In this document: positions 27,994 through 35,926 of the stretch, one piece after another
How positions within the stretch are numbered: position 1 is the first letter of the stretch
Layout of the letters: each line of letters opens with the position of its first letter
From: Streptomyces olivochromogenes
GTDB lineage: Bacteria; Actinomycetota; Actinomycetes; Streptomycetales; Streptomycetaceae
Direction: 5' to 3'
Assembly: GCF_001514115.1 (NCBI RefSeq)
Contig: NZ_KQ948454.1
Span: 231,634 to 295,633 of the forward strand
Length of the DNA stretch: 64,000 nt
Program-made: the position numbers and the translations under genes
The notes under the pieces: generated by a model
What the model was told of the DNA's origin: nothing
The model's database searches: none
Seen by the model: the letters and a program-made list of their open reading frames with translations, nothing else

Positions 27994-29034
27994 TCAACCC
28001 CGTCGCGCCGTACTCGCCCGAACGACCAGCTCAGTAGCCAGTTCAACCCTCGGAGAGACCGGGTCCTCGCCCAGCGCCAGCCGGAGCACCGTGCGCGTGG
28101 CCAGCTTCCCCATGTCCGCGAGCGGCTGCCGCACCGTCGTGAGCGGCGGCGCCGACCACCGGACCTCCGGCAGGTCGTCGAACCCGACGACACTCATGTC
28201 CTCGGGCACCCGCATCCCCCGCCGCCGCAACGCCTCGATCGCCCCGAGCGCCATCTGGTCACTCGCCGCGAACACGGCGGTCGGCGGTTCCTCCAGGTCG
28301 AGCAGCGTGTTGCAGCCGTCGAAGCCGGCCTGATGGTAGAAGTCCCCCGGCACGATCAGCGCGTCGTCGACCGCGACCCCCGCACCGTCCAGCGCCGCCC
28401 GGTACCCGTCGAGCCGTGCCCGCGAGCACAGCAACCGCACGGGTCCGGCGACAAAGCCGATCCGCCGGTGCCCGAGCCCGAGCAGATGCTCCGTCGCCGC
28501 CATCCCGCCCGCCCAGTTGGCGGCGCCGACGGTCGGCACGTCGAGGGTCGGGGACCCCGCCGGATCGATCACGACCAGCGGCACCCCGAGCCGCCGCAAC
28601 TCCTCGTGCAGCCGGGGTTCGAGGACCGAGGTCACGAGGATCACGCCGTCCGAGGCGCGGGCGCGCAGATTGGTCATCCACTGCCGGGCCGAGCCCGACG
28701 CACCGTGGATGGCGGAGACGACCGTGCCCACCCCGGAGGCGTGCGCGACCTCCTCGACCCCCCGGATGATCTCCACGGCCCAGGGGCTGTCGAGGTCGTT
28801 GAAGACCAGGTCGATCAGGGCCGCCCGGTCACCGGGCGCGGACGACTTGCGCTGGTAGCCGTGGCGCCGCAGCAGGTCCTCGATGCGGGCCCGGGTCTCC
28901 GGCGACACGTCGGAGCGGCCGTTGACGACACGCGACACGGTGGGCACCGAGACGCCGGCCTGCCGGGCGATCTCGGTGATCGTCACCTTGTTCTTGATGC
29001 TCTCCCGGGCCACTGCGCCCACCTCCGTCGACAC
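27994..29034 (-). CDS. bxlR: LacI-family transcriptional regulator (BxlR-type)
   Basis: A 346-residue LacI/GalR repressor with helix-turn-helix TITEIARQAGVSVPTVSRVVNGRSDVSPETRARIEDLLRRHGYQ and a sugar-binding domain ending in MSVVGFDDLPEVRWSAPPLTTVRQPLADMG. It is about half identical by eye to the other LacI protein of this locus, so the two probably arose by duplication and read related sites and sugars. It precedes bxlEFGA on the same strand, the position of BxlR in known Streptomyces clusters. The repeat-containing gap of 286 bases suggests bxlE has its own promoter. Confidence 0.9.
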   Translation of the reverse strand: MSTEVGAVARESIKNKVTITEIARQAGVSVPTVSRVVNGRSDVSPETRARIEDLLRRHGYQRKSSAPGDRAALIDLVFNDLDSPWAVEIIRGVEEVAHASGVGTVVSAIHGASGSARQWMTNLRARASDGVILVTSVLEPRLHEELRRLGVPLVVIDPAGSPTLDVPTVGAANWAGGMAATEHLLGLGHRRIGFVAGPVRLLCSRARLDGYRAALDGAGVAVDDALIVPGDFYHQAGFDGCNTLLDLEEPPTAVFAASDQMALGAIEALRRRGMRVPEDMSVVGFDDLPEVRWSAPPLTTVRQPLADMGKLATRTVLRLALGEDPVSPRVELATELVVRASTARRG

Positions 29035-29068
29035 GTCGAACCGCCCCTCTACCGTTCCACACCCACGA

Positions 29069-29081
29069 ACGAAACTTTGCA
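29069..29081. promoter_or_regulatory. Operator-like site upstream of the second LacI gene
   Basis: ACGAAACTTTGCA keeps the CGAAACTTT core of the xylanase operator, about 35 bases upstream of the LacI start. A TTCCGGAA palindrome follows at 29088-29095; the same word occurs before bxlE at 27716-27723. Confidence 0.5.
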
Positions 29082-29133
29082 GGAGTCTTCCGGAAAAGCG
29101 AGGTCGGCGTGAAGCCCGGCGGAGACGAAGGCG

Positions 29134-29385
29134 TCAGGAGACCGACTCGAACCGCCACCGATGGACCGTCCGGGTCACCAACTCCCCGCCAGGCTCCGGG
29201 AGTTCGGGCAGCTCGGCGTCGTAGGGCGCATCCCACCAGGTGATGACGAGCACCCGGTCCTGCGGCGCGCGCAGGATCTCCCGCCGCAGCGGCTCGCTCG
29301 CGAGCTCCTGCCTGCGCACCCAGGCGAGCAGTTCCTCGCCCCGCCCGGGGACGGCCCGCGCCTCCCACATCAGCGCGACGCTCAC
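29134..29385 (-). CDS. Small conserved hypothetical protein after tsaD
   Basis: An 83-residue protein ([56 protein letters not shown]). The pattern of strands around a helix suggests a small ferredoxin-like fold as in antibiotic-monooxygenase domains, but I cannot assign a function. Its GTG start overlaps the tsaD stop by 4 bases, so it is the last gene of the tsaB-rimI-tsaD operon. Confidence 0.75.
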   Translation of the reverse strand: MSVALMWEARAVPGRGEELLAWVRRQELASEPLRREILRAPQDRVLVITWWDAPYDAELPELPEPGGELVTRTVHRWRFESVS

Positions 29386-30509
29386 GAGTACAGGTTCTCC
29401 TTCGAGACCTCGTGCACGTGATCATGATCGTGGCCAGGGCCGTGGCCGTGGCCGTGCTCGTGCGAACGGCCGGGCACATGCGGGTCCGTCACCGGCAGTG
29501 AGGAGTCGGCCGACAGGTCCCAGTCGGAGGCGGCCCGGTTGCGGGAGACCATCTCCGCGCCCAGCGCGGCCACCATCGCCCCGTTGTCCGTGCACAGCTT
29601 CGGCCGCGGCACCCGCAGCCGGATCCCCGCGGCCTCGCAGCGCTCCTGCGCCAGCGCCCGCAGCCGTGAGTTGGCGGCCACGCCACCGCCGATCATCAGA
29701 TGGTCGACGCCCTCGTCCTTGCAGGCCCGTACGGCCTTGCGGGTCAGCACGTCGACGACCGCCTCCTGGAAGGAGGCCGACACGTCACGCACCGGCACCT
29801 CCTCACCCGCCGCCCGCTTGGCCTCGATCCAGCGGGCAACGGACGTCTTCAGGCCGGAGAAGGAGAAGTCGTACGCCGGGTCGCGCGGGCCGGTCAGGCC
29901 GCGCGGGAAGGCGATCGCGGAGGGGTCGCCCTCCTTCGCGTACCGGTCGATGACCGGACCGCCGGGGAAGCCGAGGTTGAGCACGCGCGCGATCTTGTCG
30001 AAGGCCTCGCCGGCCGCGTCGTCGATGGTCGCGCCCAGCGGGCGGACGTCCGAGGTGATGTCGGTCGACAGCAGCAGCGAGGAGTGACCGCCGGAGACCA
30101 GCAGTGCCATCGTCGGCTCCGGCAGCGGGCCGTGCTCCAACTGGTCCACACAGATGTGGGAGGCGAGGTGGTTGACGCCGTAGAGGGGCTTGCCGAGCGC
30201 GTAGGCGTACGCCTTGGCGGCGGTGACGCCGACGAGGAGGGCGCCGGCGAGGCCGGGACCTGCGGTGACCGCGATGCCATCCAGGTCCTTCGCGCTCACC
30301 CCCGCCTCCTTCAGCGCACGGTCGATCGTCGGCACCATCGCCTCCAGGTGCGCCCGGGAGGCGACCTCGGGCACGACACCGCCGAAGCGGGCGTGCTCGT
30401 CGACGCTGGACGCGATGGCGTCCGCGAGCAGGGTGGTGCCGCGGACGATGCCGACGCCGGTCTCGTCGCAGGAGGTCTCGATGCCCAGGACAAGCGGTTC
30501 GTCAGCCAT
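29382..30509 (-). CDS. tsaD: tRNA N6-threonylcarbamoyladenosine transferase TsaD
   Basis: A 375-residue enzyme that transfers the threonylcarbamoyl group to A37 of ANN-decoding tRNAs, working with TsaB and TsaE. Family motifs: [17 protein letters not shown], the metal-binding HxxxH in [13 protein letters not shown] (about 113-125), [22 protein letters not shown] and [11 protein letters not shown]. The C-terminus carries about 30 extra residues rich in histidine ([19 protein letters not shown]). It overlaps rimI by 8 bases and the following small gene by 4. Confidence 0.97.
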   Translation of the reverse strand: MADEPLVLGIETSCDETGVGIVRGTTLLADAIASSVDEHARFGGVVPEVASRAHLEAMVPTIDRALKEAGVSAKDLDGIAVTAGPGLAGALLVGVTAAKAYAYALGKPLYGVNHLASHICVDQLEHGPLPEPTMALLVSGGHSSLLLSTDITSDVRPLGATIDDAAGEAFDKIARVLNLGFPGGPVIDRYAKEGDPSAIAFPRGLTGPRDPAYDFSFSGLKTSVARWIEAKRAAGEEVPVRDVSASFQEAVVDVLTRKAVRACKDEGVDHLMIGGGVAANSRLRALAQERCEAAGIRLRVPRPKLCTDNGAMVAALGAEMVSRNRAASDWDLSADSSLPVTDPHVPGRSHEHGHGHGPGHDHDHVHEVSKENLYS

Positions 30510-31029
30510 TGCTCTCTGTTCCTTGTACGCCGTTTACTGAGGGTGAACCCGGGGCGGAGCCGCTGTCGGACGCGGTGCGCATCCGCATGACCAGGGCGTC
30601 GACGTTGCCCGGCTGGTAGTAGCCGCGACGGAAGCCGATGGGCTCGAAGCCGAAGCGCTCGTACAGCTTCTGCGCGCGGACGTTGTCCACGCGGCACTCG
30701 AGCATGACCTCGGCGCACTCGAACGCGGTCGCGGCCCGCAGCAGCTCGGTCAGCAGCCGGGCGCCGAGGCCGGTGCCCCACTGATCACGTCGTACGGCGA
30801 TGGTCTGTACGTCGCCCAGGTCGCCGGAGGCGGCGAGCCCGGCGTATCCGACGAGCCGGCCGCTCTCGGTCGCCACCACATACCGGCGCGTCGCCCCGGG
30901 CCCGCGGGCGTGGGCCAGCTCGGACCAGAACATCCCCCGCGACCAGGCGTCCTCGGGGAAGAGGTCCTTCTCCAGCTCCAGTACGGGATCGATGTCCCAC
31001 CAGCGCATCTCGCGCAGTTCGGCGGTCAC
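30502..31029 (-). CDS. rimI: Ribosomal protein bS18 alanine N-acetyltransferase RimI
   Basis: A 175-residue GNAT acetyltransferase, which acetylates the N-terminus of S18 or other proteins. The N-terminal [23 protein letters not shown] and the acetyl-CoA loop [15 protein letters not shown], followed by [28 protein letters not shown], are typical of RimI. Its place between tsaB and tsaD, with a 4-base overlap upstream and 8 bases downstream, supports the call. Confidence 0.94.
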   Translation of the reverse strand: MTAELREMRWWDIDPVLELEKDLFPEDAWSRGMFWSELAHARGPGATRRYVVATESGRLVGYAGLAASGDLGDVQTIAVRRDQWGTGLGARLLTELLRAATAFECAEVMLECRVDNVRAQKLYERFGFEPIGFRRGYYQPGNVDALVMRMRTASDSGSAPGSPSVNGVQGTESNG

Positions 31030-31688
31030 TTCGGGGTGACCACCTTGTAGTTCTTGGGCACCTGGGCGTCCGGGCGGCGCAGGTAGAGCGGCCGGGGCGC
31101 CTCGAGCTCCTCACCCGCGGCGAGTTTCTCCGCCGCCAGGGACGCGAGCGCGCCCGCGGAGACGTGCTCGGGTGCACGGGCGTCCGGGAAGGTGTCGGGA
31201 TAGAGCAGCGCACCCGCGCCCACGGCGGGCAGACCGGCGACCGTCGCGGCGATGTCGGCGGGCCGGTCGACGGCGGGCTCGGAGACACGCGTACGGGGGT
31301 CGTCGTACAGGGCCCAGTACACCTCCTTGCGCCGGGCGTCCGTCGCGACGACGAACGGCCCCTCGACGCCGGTGCCGTCGGCGGCGTACGCGAGCCCGTC
31401 GAGGGTGCACAGGCCGTGCACGGGCACGCCGAGCACGAGGCCGAAGGTGTCGGCGGTCATGAGGCCGACGCGCAGCCCCGTGTACGGGCCGGGGCCGACG
31501 CCCACGACGATGCCGGTGACGGCGTCCAGCTTGAGGCCTGCCTCGGCGAGCACCCGGTCGACGGCCGGCAGCAGCAGCTCTCCGTGCCGGCGCGCGTCCA
31601 CCTGGCTCGACGAGGCGATGACGGACGTGCCGTCGTGCAGGGCGACGGTCACGGCGGGGGTGGCGGTATCCAGAGCGAGCAAGAGCAC
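31026..31688 (-). CDS. tsaB: tRNA t6A biosynthesis protein TsaB
   Basis: A 220-residue ASKHA-fold partner of TsaD that is needed for t6A synthesis but is itself not catalytic. It starts MLLLALDTATPAVTVALHDG and contains VGVGPGPYTGLRVGLMTADTFGLVLGVPVHGL (about 65-96). The GTG at 31688 has no ribosome binding site; a -10 box sits 6 bases before it, so the operon tsaB-rimI-tsaD is probably leaderless. It overlaps rimI by 4 bases. Confidence 0.95.
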   Translation of the reverse strand: MLLLALDTATPAVTVALHDGTSVIASSSQVDARRHGELLLPAVDRVLAEAGLKLDAVTGIVVGVGPGPYTGLRVGLMTADTFGLVLGVPVHGLCTLDGLAYAADGTGVEGPFVVATDARRKEVYWALYDDPRTRVSEPAVDRPADIAATVAGLPAVGAGALLYPDTFPDARAPEHVSAGALASLAAEKLAAGEELEAPRPLYLRRPDAQVPKNYKVVTPK

Positions 31689-31694
31689 GCAAAC

Positions 31695-31700
31695 AGCCTA
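31695..31700 (-). promoter_or_regulatory. -10 element of the tsaB operon
   Basis: TAGGCT (minus strand), then a 6-base spacer and the GTG start of tsaB. The geometry implies initiation on the start codon. Confidence 0.55.
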
Positions 31701-31810
31701 CGGCGCCCGAGCGGGACGCACGGCCGTCCCGGTCTGCGGGGCGGCGACTGCTACCGTCACCACAAAGGACGTAATGGACACGAACGCGGTACGAGAGGCG
31801 GGTACACAAG

Positions 31811-32362
31811 ATGGCTAGGAGCAGCTCGGGATTCGTGGCCGGGCTCACCGCGGCGGCTGTCGCGGTGGTCGGCTTCCTCGCCTACCAGGCGTCCGCGAAC
31901 GTGCCCGACACCCTCGGCAAGCCCCTCGCGGGCGCGTCCAAGGTCCCCACCACGAAGGCACCCCGGGACAAGAAGAACCCGGTGGCGCTGCCGACCCCCT
32001 CGGGCAGGGGTGAGCGGGTCGTCTACTCGGTCGACGACGACCGCGTGTGGCTGGTCGACGCGAACAACAGGACCGAGCGCACCTTCCAGGTCACCCCCGG
32101 CACGGTGGACCCGGCGGTCGGCACCTACGCCGTCACCTCCCGCTCCAAGGCCGTCACCGGATCGGACGGCACTCAGGTCGAGCACGTGGTCCGCTTCAGC
32201 GTCGTGGACGGCGTGGCGATCGGCTTCAGCTCCGCCATGGACGGCTCCACGGGTTCCCCCGACTCCACCAAGAAACTCGGCGGTATCCGGGAGACCCGCA
32301 AGAACGGCACCGCGATGTGGAACTTCGCGACGATCGGCGTGAAGGTAGTCGTCATCCGCTAG
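31811..32362 (+). CDS. Secreted protein with L,D-transpeptidase-like fold lacking the active site
   Basis: A 183-residue protein with an N-terminal membrane or signal segment (FVAGLTAAAVAVVGFLAYQA, residues 8-27). The rest follows the YkuD pattern: VDANNRTERTFQVTPGTVDPAVGTYAVTSRS, VVRFSVVDGVAIGFSSAMDG, and a closing GGIRETRKNGTAMWNFATIGVKVVVI. The His before the loop and the Cys of the S/T-x-G-C motif, essential for L,D-transpeptidases, are missing (IGFSSA and GGIRETR). I therefore read it as a non-catalytic relative, possibly a wall-binding or regulatory protein. It lies opposite to and between tsaB and tsaE. Confidence 0.72.
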   Translation: MARSSSGFVAGLTAAAVAVVGFLAYQASANVPDTLGKPLAGASKVPTTKAPRDKKNPVALPTPSGRGERVVYSVDDDRVWLVDANNRTERTFQVTPGTVDPAVGTYAVTSRSKAVTGSDGTQVEHVVRFSVVDGVAIGFSSAMDGSTGSPDSTKKLGGIRETRKNGTAMWNFATIGVKVVVIR

Positions 32363-32376
32363 TCGTCATCCGCTAG
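32349..32376 (+). repeat. 14-bp tandem duplication over a stop codon
   Basis: TCGTCATCCGCTAG occurs twice without a gap (32349-32362 and 32363-32376). The first copy carries the stop codon of the transpeptidase-fold gene. It looks like a recent slippage event. Confidence 0.9.
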
Positions 32377-32413
32377 TCGTGGTCATTGACCAGTCAGCGG
32401 GCCTGTGCGGAGG

Positions 32414-32479
32414 CGCGCCCTTAGGGGCGCGGGGCTGTGTACATCAGCGGCTCCGCCGCGGGGCGCGACCAGCCCCCAC
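32414..32479 (+). repeat. Dispersed intergenic repeat, copy B
   Basis: A hairpin (GCGCCC-TTA-GGGGCGC) followed by GGGGCTGTGTACATCAGCGG, a CTCCGCCGCGG segment and GGGCGCGACCAGCCCCCAC. Almost the same sequence, inverted, is at 27827-27888. It lies between two convergent genes. Confidence 0.85.
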
Positions 32480-32528
32480 CGGACCCGCAGCCGAACCACC
32501 GCCCCTCTGCGGAGCGTCCGCGGAGCGC

Positions 32529-32699
32529 TCACGCCGCTTTGCGGACCTGCTCCTCCGCGGAAGCCCCCGGAGCCTCCGCCGCAGGCGCGACCGGCGGCCT
32601 GGACACCGCGTCGGCCGCCGCACACGACGCCAAAAGATCCCGCATCGACACCCCACCGCACGGCTGCTGCACCGGCACGTCACGTTCCGAAGCCGACAT
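32529..32699 (-). CDS. Small cysteine-containing peptide of unknown function
   Basis: A 56-residue product starting MSASERDVPVQQPCGGV, then SMRDLLASCAAADAV, with Cys14 and Cys26, and an Ala/Pro/Glu-rich tail. The ATG at 32699 has a full AGGAGG 5 bases upstream, one of the strongest ribosome binding sites in the window, so I trust it as a gene despite its size. An interrupted palindrome lies 33-48 bases upstream of the start. It could be a small metal- or thiol-binding protein or the precursor of a modified peptide; no modifying enzyme is adjacent. I do not recognise the family. Confidence 0.7.
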   Translation of the reverse strand: MSASERDVPVQQPCGGVSMRDLLASCAAADAVSRPPVAPAAEAPGASAEEQVRKAA

Positions 32700-32731
32700 G
32701 GACGCCTCCTGGGGATTCGGGGGCAAGCGTG

Positions 32732-32747
32732 GTTAGGTAGACCTAAC
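32732..32747 (-). promoter_or_regulatory. Operator-like palindrome upstream of the small peptide gene
   Basis: GTTAGGT-AG-ACCTAAC has 7-bp perfect arms. The half site TTAGGT/ACCTAA recalls iron-regulator (DtxR/DmdR) boxes, but the spacing is 2 bases rather than 7, so that identity is not established. It lies at promoter distance from the small gene. Confidence 0.6.
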
Positions 32748-32837
32748 TACCGACTGAGGTCCATGTGACCACGGCCGGGACGCCCAACGCAACATCTTGC
32801 CGACGACTTGTCGGAACCTTCACGTCCCCCGGAACCC

Positions 32838-32850
32838 TCACCCAGGGTGA
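32838..32850 (-). terminator. Short palindrome directly after tsaE
   Basis: TCACCC-A-GGGTGA abuts the tsaE stop codon. It is short and may be a weak terminator or a protein-binding site. Confidence 0.35.
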
Positions 32851-33390
32851 TCAAGCCGCGAGCACGCTCAGATCGATCGTCGCCCAGCGCTCCCCGAGCC
32901 CGGTGAGCGTGACGTGCCGCACCTCGTCCGTGGTGTCGCCGACGGCCCGGTGGATGACGACGTCGAGCCGGTCGTCGGTCAGCTCCTCGACCTTGCCCTC
33001 GCCCCACTCCACGACGATCACCGAGTCGGTGAGCGACACGTCGAGGTCGAGGTCCTCCATCTCGTCGAGGCCGCCGCCCAGCCGGTACGCGTCCACGTGC
33101 ACGAGCGGCGGACCGTCACCGAGGGAGGGGTGCACACGGGCGATGACGAACGTCGGCGAGGTGACCGCGCCCCGTACGCCGAGCCCCTCGCCGAGCCCGC
33201 GGGTCAGTGTCGTCTTGCCCGCGCCGAGCTCCCCGTTCAGCATCACGAGATCGCCCGCGCGCAGCAGCTTGGCCAGGTGAAGGCCCAACTCCCGCATCTG
33301 CTCGGGCGAGTTGACGGTGATCTGGACGTTCACGCCCTCGGCGGCGGGCTCAGCCGGGTTGTGCGCTGCTGCTGGTGCTTCCATAGCCAC
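32851..33390 (-). CDS. tsaE: tRNA t6A biosynthesis ATPase TsaE
   Basis: A 179-residue P-loop protein that supports the TsaB-TsaD complex. The Walker A motif is LNGELGAGKTTLTRGLGEGLG (about 48-68), followed by VTSPTFVIARVHP, HVDAYRLGG and VVEWGEGKVEEL. The start is a GTG at 33390, or the ATG two codons later. It overlaps the upstream hydrolase gene by about 40 bases, unusual but common at this locus in Streptomyces. It is separated from tsaB by the small-peptide module. Confidence 0.94.
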   Translation of the reverse strand: MAMEAPAAAHNPAEPAAEGVNVQITVNSPEQMRELGLHLAKLLRAGDLVMLNGELGAGKTTLTRGLGEGLGVRGAVTSPTFVIARVHPSLGDGPPLVHVDAYRLGGGLDEMEDLDLDVSLTDSVIVVEWGEGKVEELTDDRLDVVIHRAVGDTTDEVRHVTLTGLGERWATIDLSVLAA

Positions 33391-34588
33391 CCACGGTAGC
33401 CCCTGCCGGGACGGCGCCCGCGCGCATCAGAAGGTCGGCGAGACGGTCTATGACCACCTCGGGGTGCTCCAGCATAACCAGATGCCCGGCGTCCGGAACG
33501 AGCACCAGTTCGGCGTCCGGCAGCAGGTCCGCGATCGCCTCGCTGTGCTCACTCGGTGTCACCATGTCGCCGACCCCGGCCAGCACCAGCACCGGCAGTT
33601 CGGCGAAGTACGCGAGGGCTTCGGTCTTGTCGTGCTCGGTGAACGCCGGGTAGAACTCCGCGACGACGTCGATCGGAGTGCCCTCGATCATCCGTTCGGC
33701 GAAGCGCACGATGGCCGGGTCGACGTCCCGGGACGCGAACGAGTACCGCTTGATGATCCCCGCGAACAGGTCGGCCGTCGCCCGTCGCCCCCGCTCCACC
33801 AGGGCAGCCTGCTGACCGAGCGCCTTCAGCACACCGGGGAGCACCCGGCGCACCGCGTTGACGCCCGCGACGGGCAGCCCGAAGTTGACCTCGCCGAGCC
33901 GCCCCGACGACGTACCGACGAGCGCGACGGCGACGACCCGCTCGCGGACGAGGTCCGGATACCGGTCGGCCAGCGCCATGACGGTCATCCCGCCCATGGA
34001 GTGCCCCACCAGCACGATCGGCCCCTCGGGCACGGCCGCGTCGATGACGGCCTTCAGGTCCTGGCCGAGCTGGTCGATGGAGACGGGCGTGCCGTCCTTC
34101 GTCTGCGCGACCCCGCGCCCGGAGCGGCCGTGACTGCGCTGGTCCCAGTGCACCGTGCGCACCACCCCGCGCAGCGCGGCCCGCTGGAAGTGCCAGGAGT
34201 CCTGGTTGAGGCAGTACCCGTGACTGAAGACGACGGTGACGGGGGCCGGGGCCTTGCGCCCGAAGAGCCGCCGCCGACGTGGGGTGAACGTCACATCCTG
34301 CTCGATGTCGTCCACCTCGTAGTACAGCTCGGTGCCGTCGTCGGCGTACGCCTTGCCGGGCGTGCCGCGCAGCGAGCCGTACGGGCCCGTCGAGTCGAGC
34401 GCGAGGCGGGCCTTGTTGCGCATGCCGCGGCCCACCGTCAGCCGCTCTATGGCGACTCCGGCGGCGGCGCCCGCGGCGACCACGCCTATGGCGACGCCGG
34501 CGATACCGGCCTTGCGCCAGTTCCCGGCGGCGGAGGCGACGGCCGCCGCGGCGACGTCCGTGACGGCCTCCGCGCTGCTCTCGCTCAC
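33350..34588 (-). CDS. Alpha/beta hydrolase
   Basis: A 412-residue alpha/beta-fold hydrolase. An N-terminal hydrophobic stretch (AGIAGVAIGVVAAGAAAGVAIE, about 27-48) may anchor it in the membrane. The core has the oxyanion region FSHGYCLNQDSW, the nucleophile elbow GHSMGG (Ser near residue 197), an acid loop AGVGDMVTP and the final histidine in PDAGHLVMLEHPE. The substrate is unknown; the gene is regularly found between alr and tsaE in streptomycetes. It follows alr by 137 bases and runs into tsaE. Confidence 0.9.
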   Translation of the reverse strand: MSESSAEAVTDVAAAAVASAAGNWRKAGIAGVAIGVVAAGAAAGVAIERLTVGRGMRNKARLALDSTGPYGSLRGTPGKAYADDGTELYYEVDDIEQDVTFTPRRRRLFGRKAPAPVTVVFSHGYCLNQDSWHFQRAALRGVVRTVHWDQRSHGRSGRGVAQTKDGTPVSIDQLGQDLKAVIDAAVPEGPIVLVGHSMGGMTVMALADRYPDLVRERVVAVALVGTSSGRLGEVNFGLPVAGVNAVRRVLPGVLKALGQQAALVERGRRATADLFAGIIKRYSFASRDVDPAIVRFAERMIEGTPIDVVAEFYPAFTEHDKTEALAYFAELPVLVLAGVGDMVTPSEHSEAIADLLPDAELVLVPDAGHLVMLEHPEVVIDRLADLLMRAGAVPAGATVGGYGSTSSSAQPG

Positions 34589-34725
34589 GTACCGCTCCTC
34601 TTCGCCGGGGTGTCGTTCACTTCAGTAGGTCGTGCTGAGGGTGGTGCCGGAGGTACCGCTGGTGGTGCAACTATGTCCTGTTGCCCTGTTGTCCTGCGCG
34701 GGGCACCCCCTGTACTCCTTGCGGG

Positions 34726-35880
34726 TTACCCGCCTTGTTCCTTATTCACGTATACGCGCGGCACTCGGGTTCCGATCCGGGTGACGATTTCGTACGCGAT
34801 CGTCCCCGCCGCCCGCGCCCAGTCCTCGGCGGTCGGCTCGCCCCGGTCGCCCGGACCGAACAGGATCGCCTCCGAACCGGGCACCGGCTCGTCCCCGCCC
34901 AGGTCGACCACGAACTGGTCCATCGCGACCCGCCCCGCCACCGTCCGCCACTTGCCGCCCACCAGCACCGGTCCGGTGCCGGAGGCGTGGCGCGGCACGC
35001 CGTCCGCGTAGCCGACGGGGACGAGGCCGAGGGTGGTGGCACCCGCGGTGACGTAGTGATGCCCGTAACTGACCCCGTGGCCCCCCGGTACGTGCTTCAC
35101 CAGCGCGAGGGACGCGCTCAGTGTCATCACCGGGCGCAGCCCGAAGTCGGCCGGGGTGCCGATCTCGGGGCTGGGCGAGATGCCGTAGACCGCGATCCCC
35201 GTCCGTACGAGGTCGAAGTGGCTCTCGGGGAGGGTCAGCGTGGCCGGCGAGTTCGCGATGTGCCGCACCTCGGGACGCGCGCCCCGCTCCTCGGCGTACG
35301 TCACCATCTCGCGGAAACGGTCCAGTTGGGCACGGATGGAGGGGTGCCCGGGTTCGTCGGCGCAGGCGAAGTGCGACCACAGACCGGTGATGTCGATCAG
35401 CCCGCGTTCCTCGGCGCGCAGCGCCTCGCGCACGAGTTCGGGCCAGTCGGCGGGCTGGCAGCCGCCGCGCCCGAGCCCGGTGTCGGCCTTGAGCTGGACC
35501 CGGGCGGCCGTCCCGGCCGCCTCGGCCGCGGCGGTGACCTCCCGCAGGGCCCACATCCCGCTCACCGACACGTCGAGGTCGGCCTCGATGGCCTCCCGCC
35601 ACGGCCCGCCGGGCGTCCACAGCCAGCACATGATCCGGCTGTCGGTCAGGCCGGCCGCGCGCAGGGCGAGGGCCTCCTCGGGGGTGGCGGTGCCGAGCCA
35701 GGTGGCGCCGGCCTCCAGCGCCGCGCGGGCGCACGGGACCGCCCCGTGGCCGTACGCGTCGGACTTGACCACGGCCATCAAGGCCGCGGAGGGCGCGTGG
35801 GCACGCAGGGTCCGCACGTTGGCCCGCAGGGCGGCCAGGTCGATCTCTGCGCGGGCGCGCAGGGGTGCTGTGTCGTTCAT
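34726..35880 (-). CDS. alr: Alanine racemase
   Basis: A 384-residue PLP enzyme that makes D-alanine for peptidoglycan. Lys39 in MAVVKSDAYGHGAV binds PLP. The substrate-side region contains KADTGLGRGGCQPADWPELV, the second catalytic tyrosine is in GVSYGHHYV near residue 275, and the C-terminal beta domain has VGYADGVPRHASG, GRVAMDQFVVDLG and YEIVTRIGTRVPRVYV. It follows the L,D-transpeptidase gene after 46 bases. Confidence 0.97.
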   Translation of the reverse strand: MNDTAPLRARAEIDLAALRANVRTLRAHAPSAALMAVVKSDAYGHGAVPCARAALEAGATWLGTATPEEALALRAAGLTDSRIMCWLWTPGGPWREAIEADLDVSVSGMWALREVTAAAEAAGTAARVQLKADTGLGRGGCQPADWPELVREALRAEERGLIDITGLWSHFACADEPGHPSIRAQLDRFREMVTYAEERGARPEVRHIANSPATLTLPESHFDLVRTGIAVYGISPSPEIGTPADFGLRPVMTLSASLALVKHVPGGHGVSYGHHYVTAGATTLGLVPVGYADGVPRHASGTGPVLVGGKWRTVAGRVAMDQFVVDLGGDEPVPGSEAILFGPGDRGEPTAEDWARAAGTIAYEIVTRIGTRVPRVYVNKEQGG

Positions 35881-35926
35881 CGCGCCCCCAGTGTCTCAGA
35901 GGGGTCCGAGGGCCCCCGGAGGACGG

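Noticed and set aside
32732..32747. Calling the inverted repeat a proven iron box
   Set aside because: The half sites match, but the spacer is 2 bases instead of the 7 between the same half sites in the consensus I know. It is kept only as an unassigned operator.
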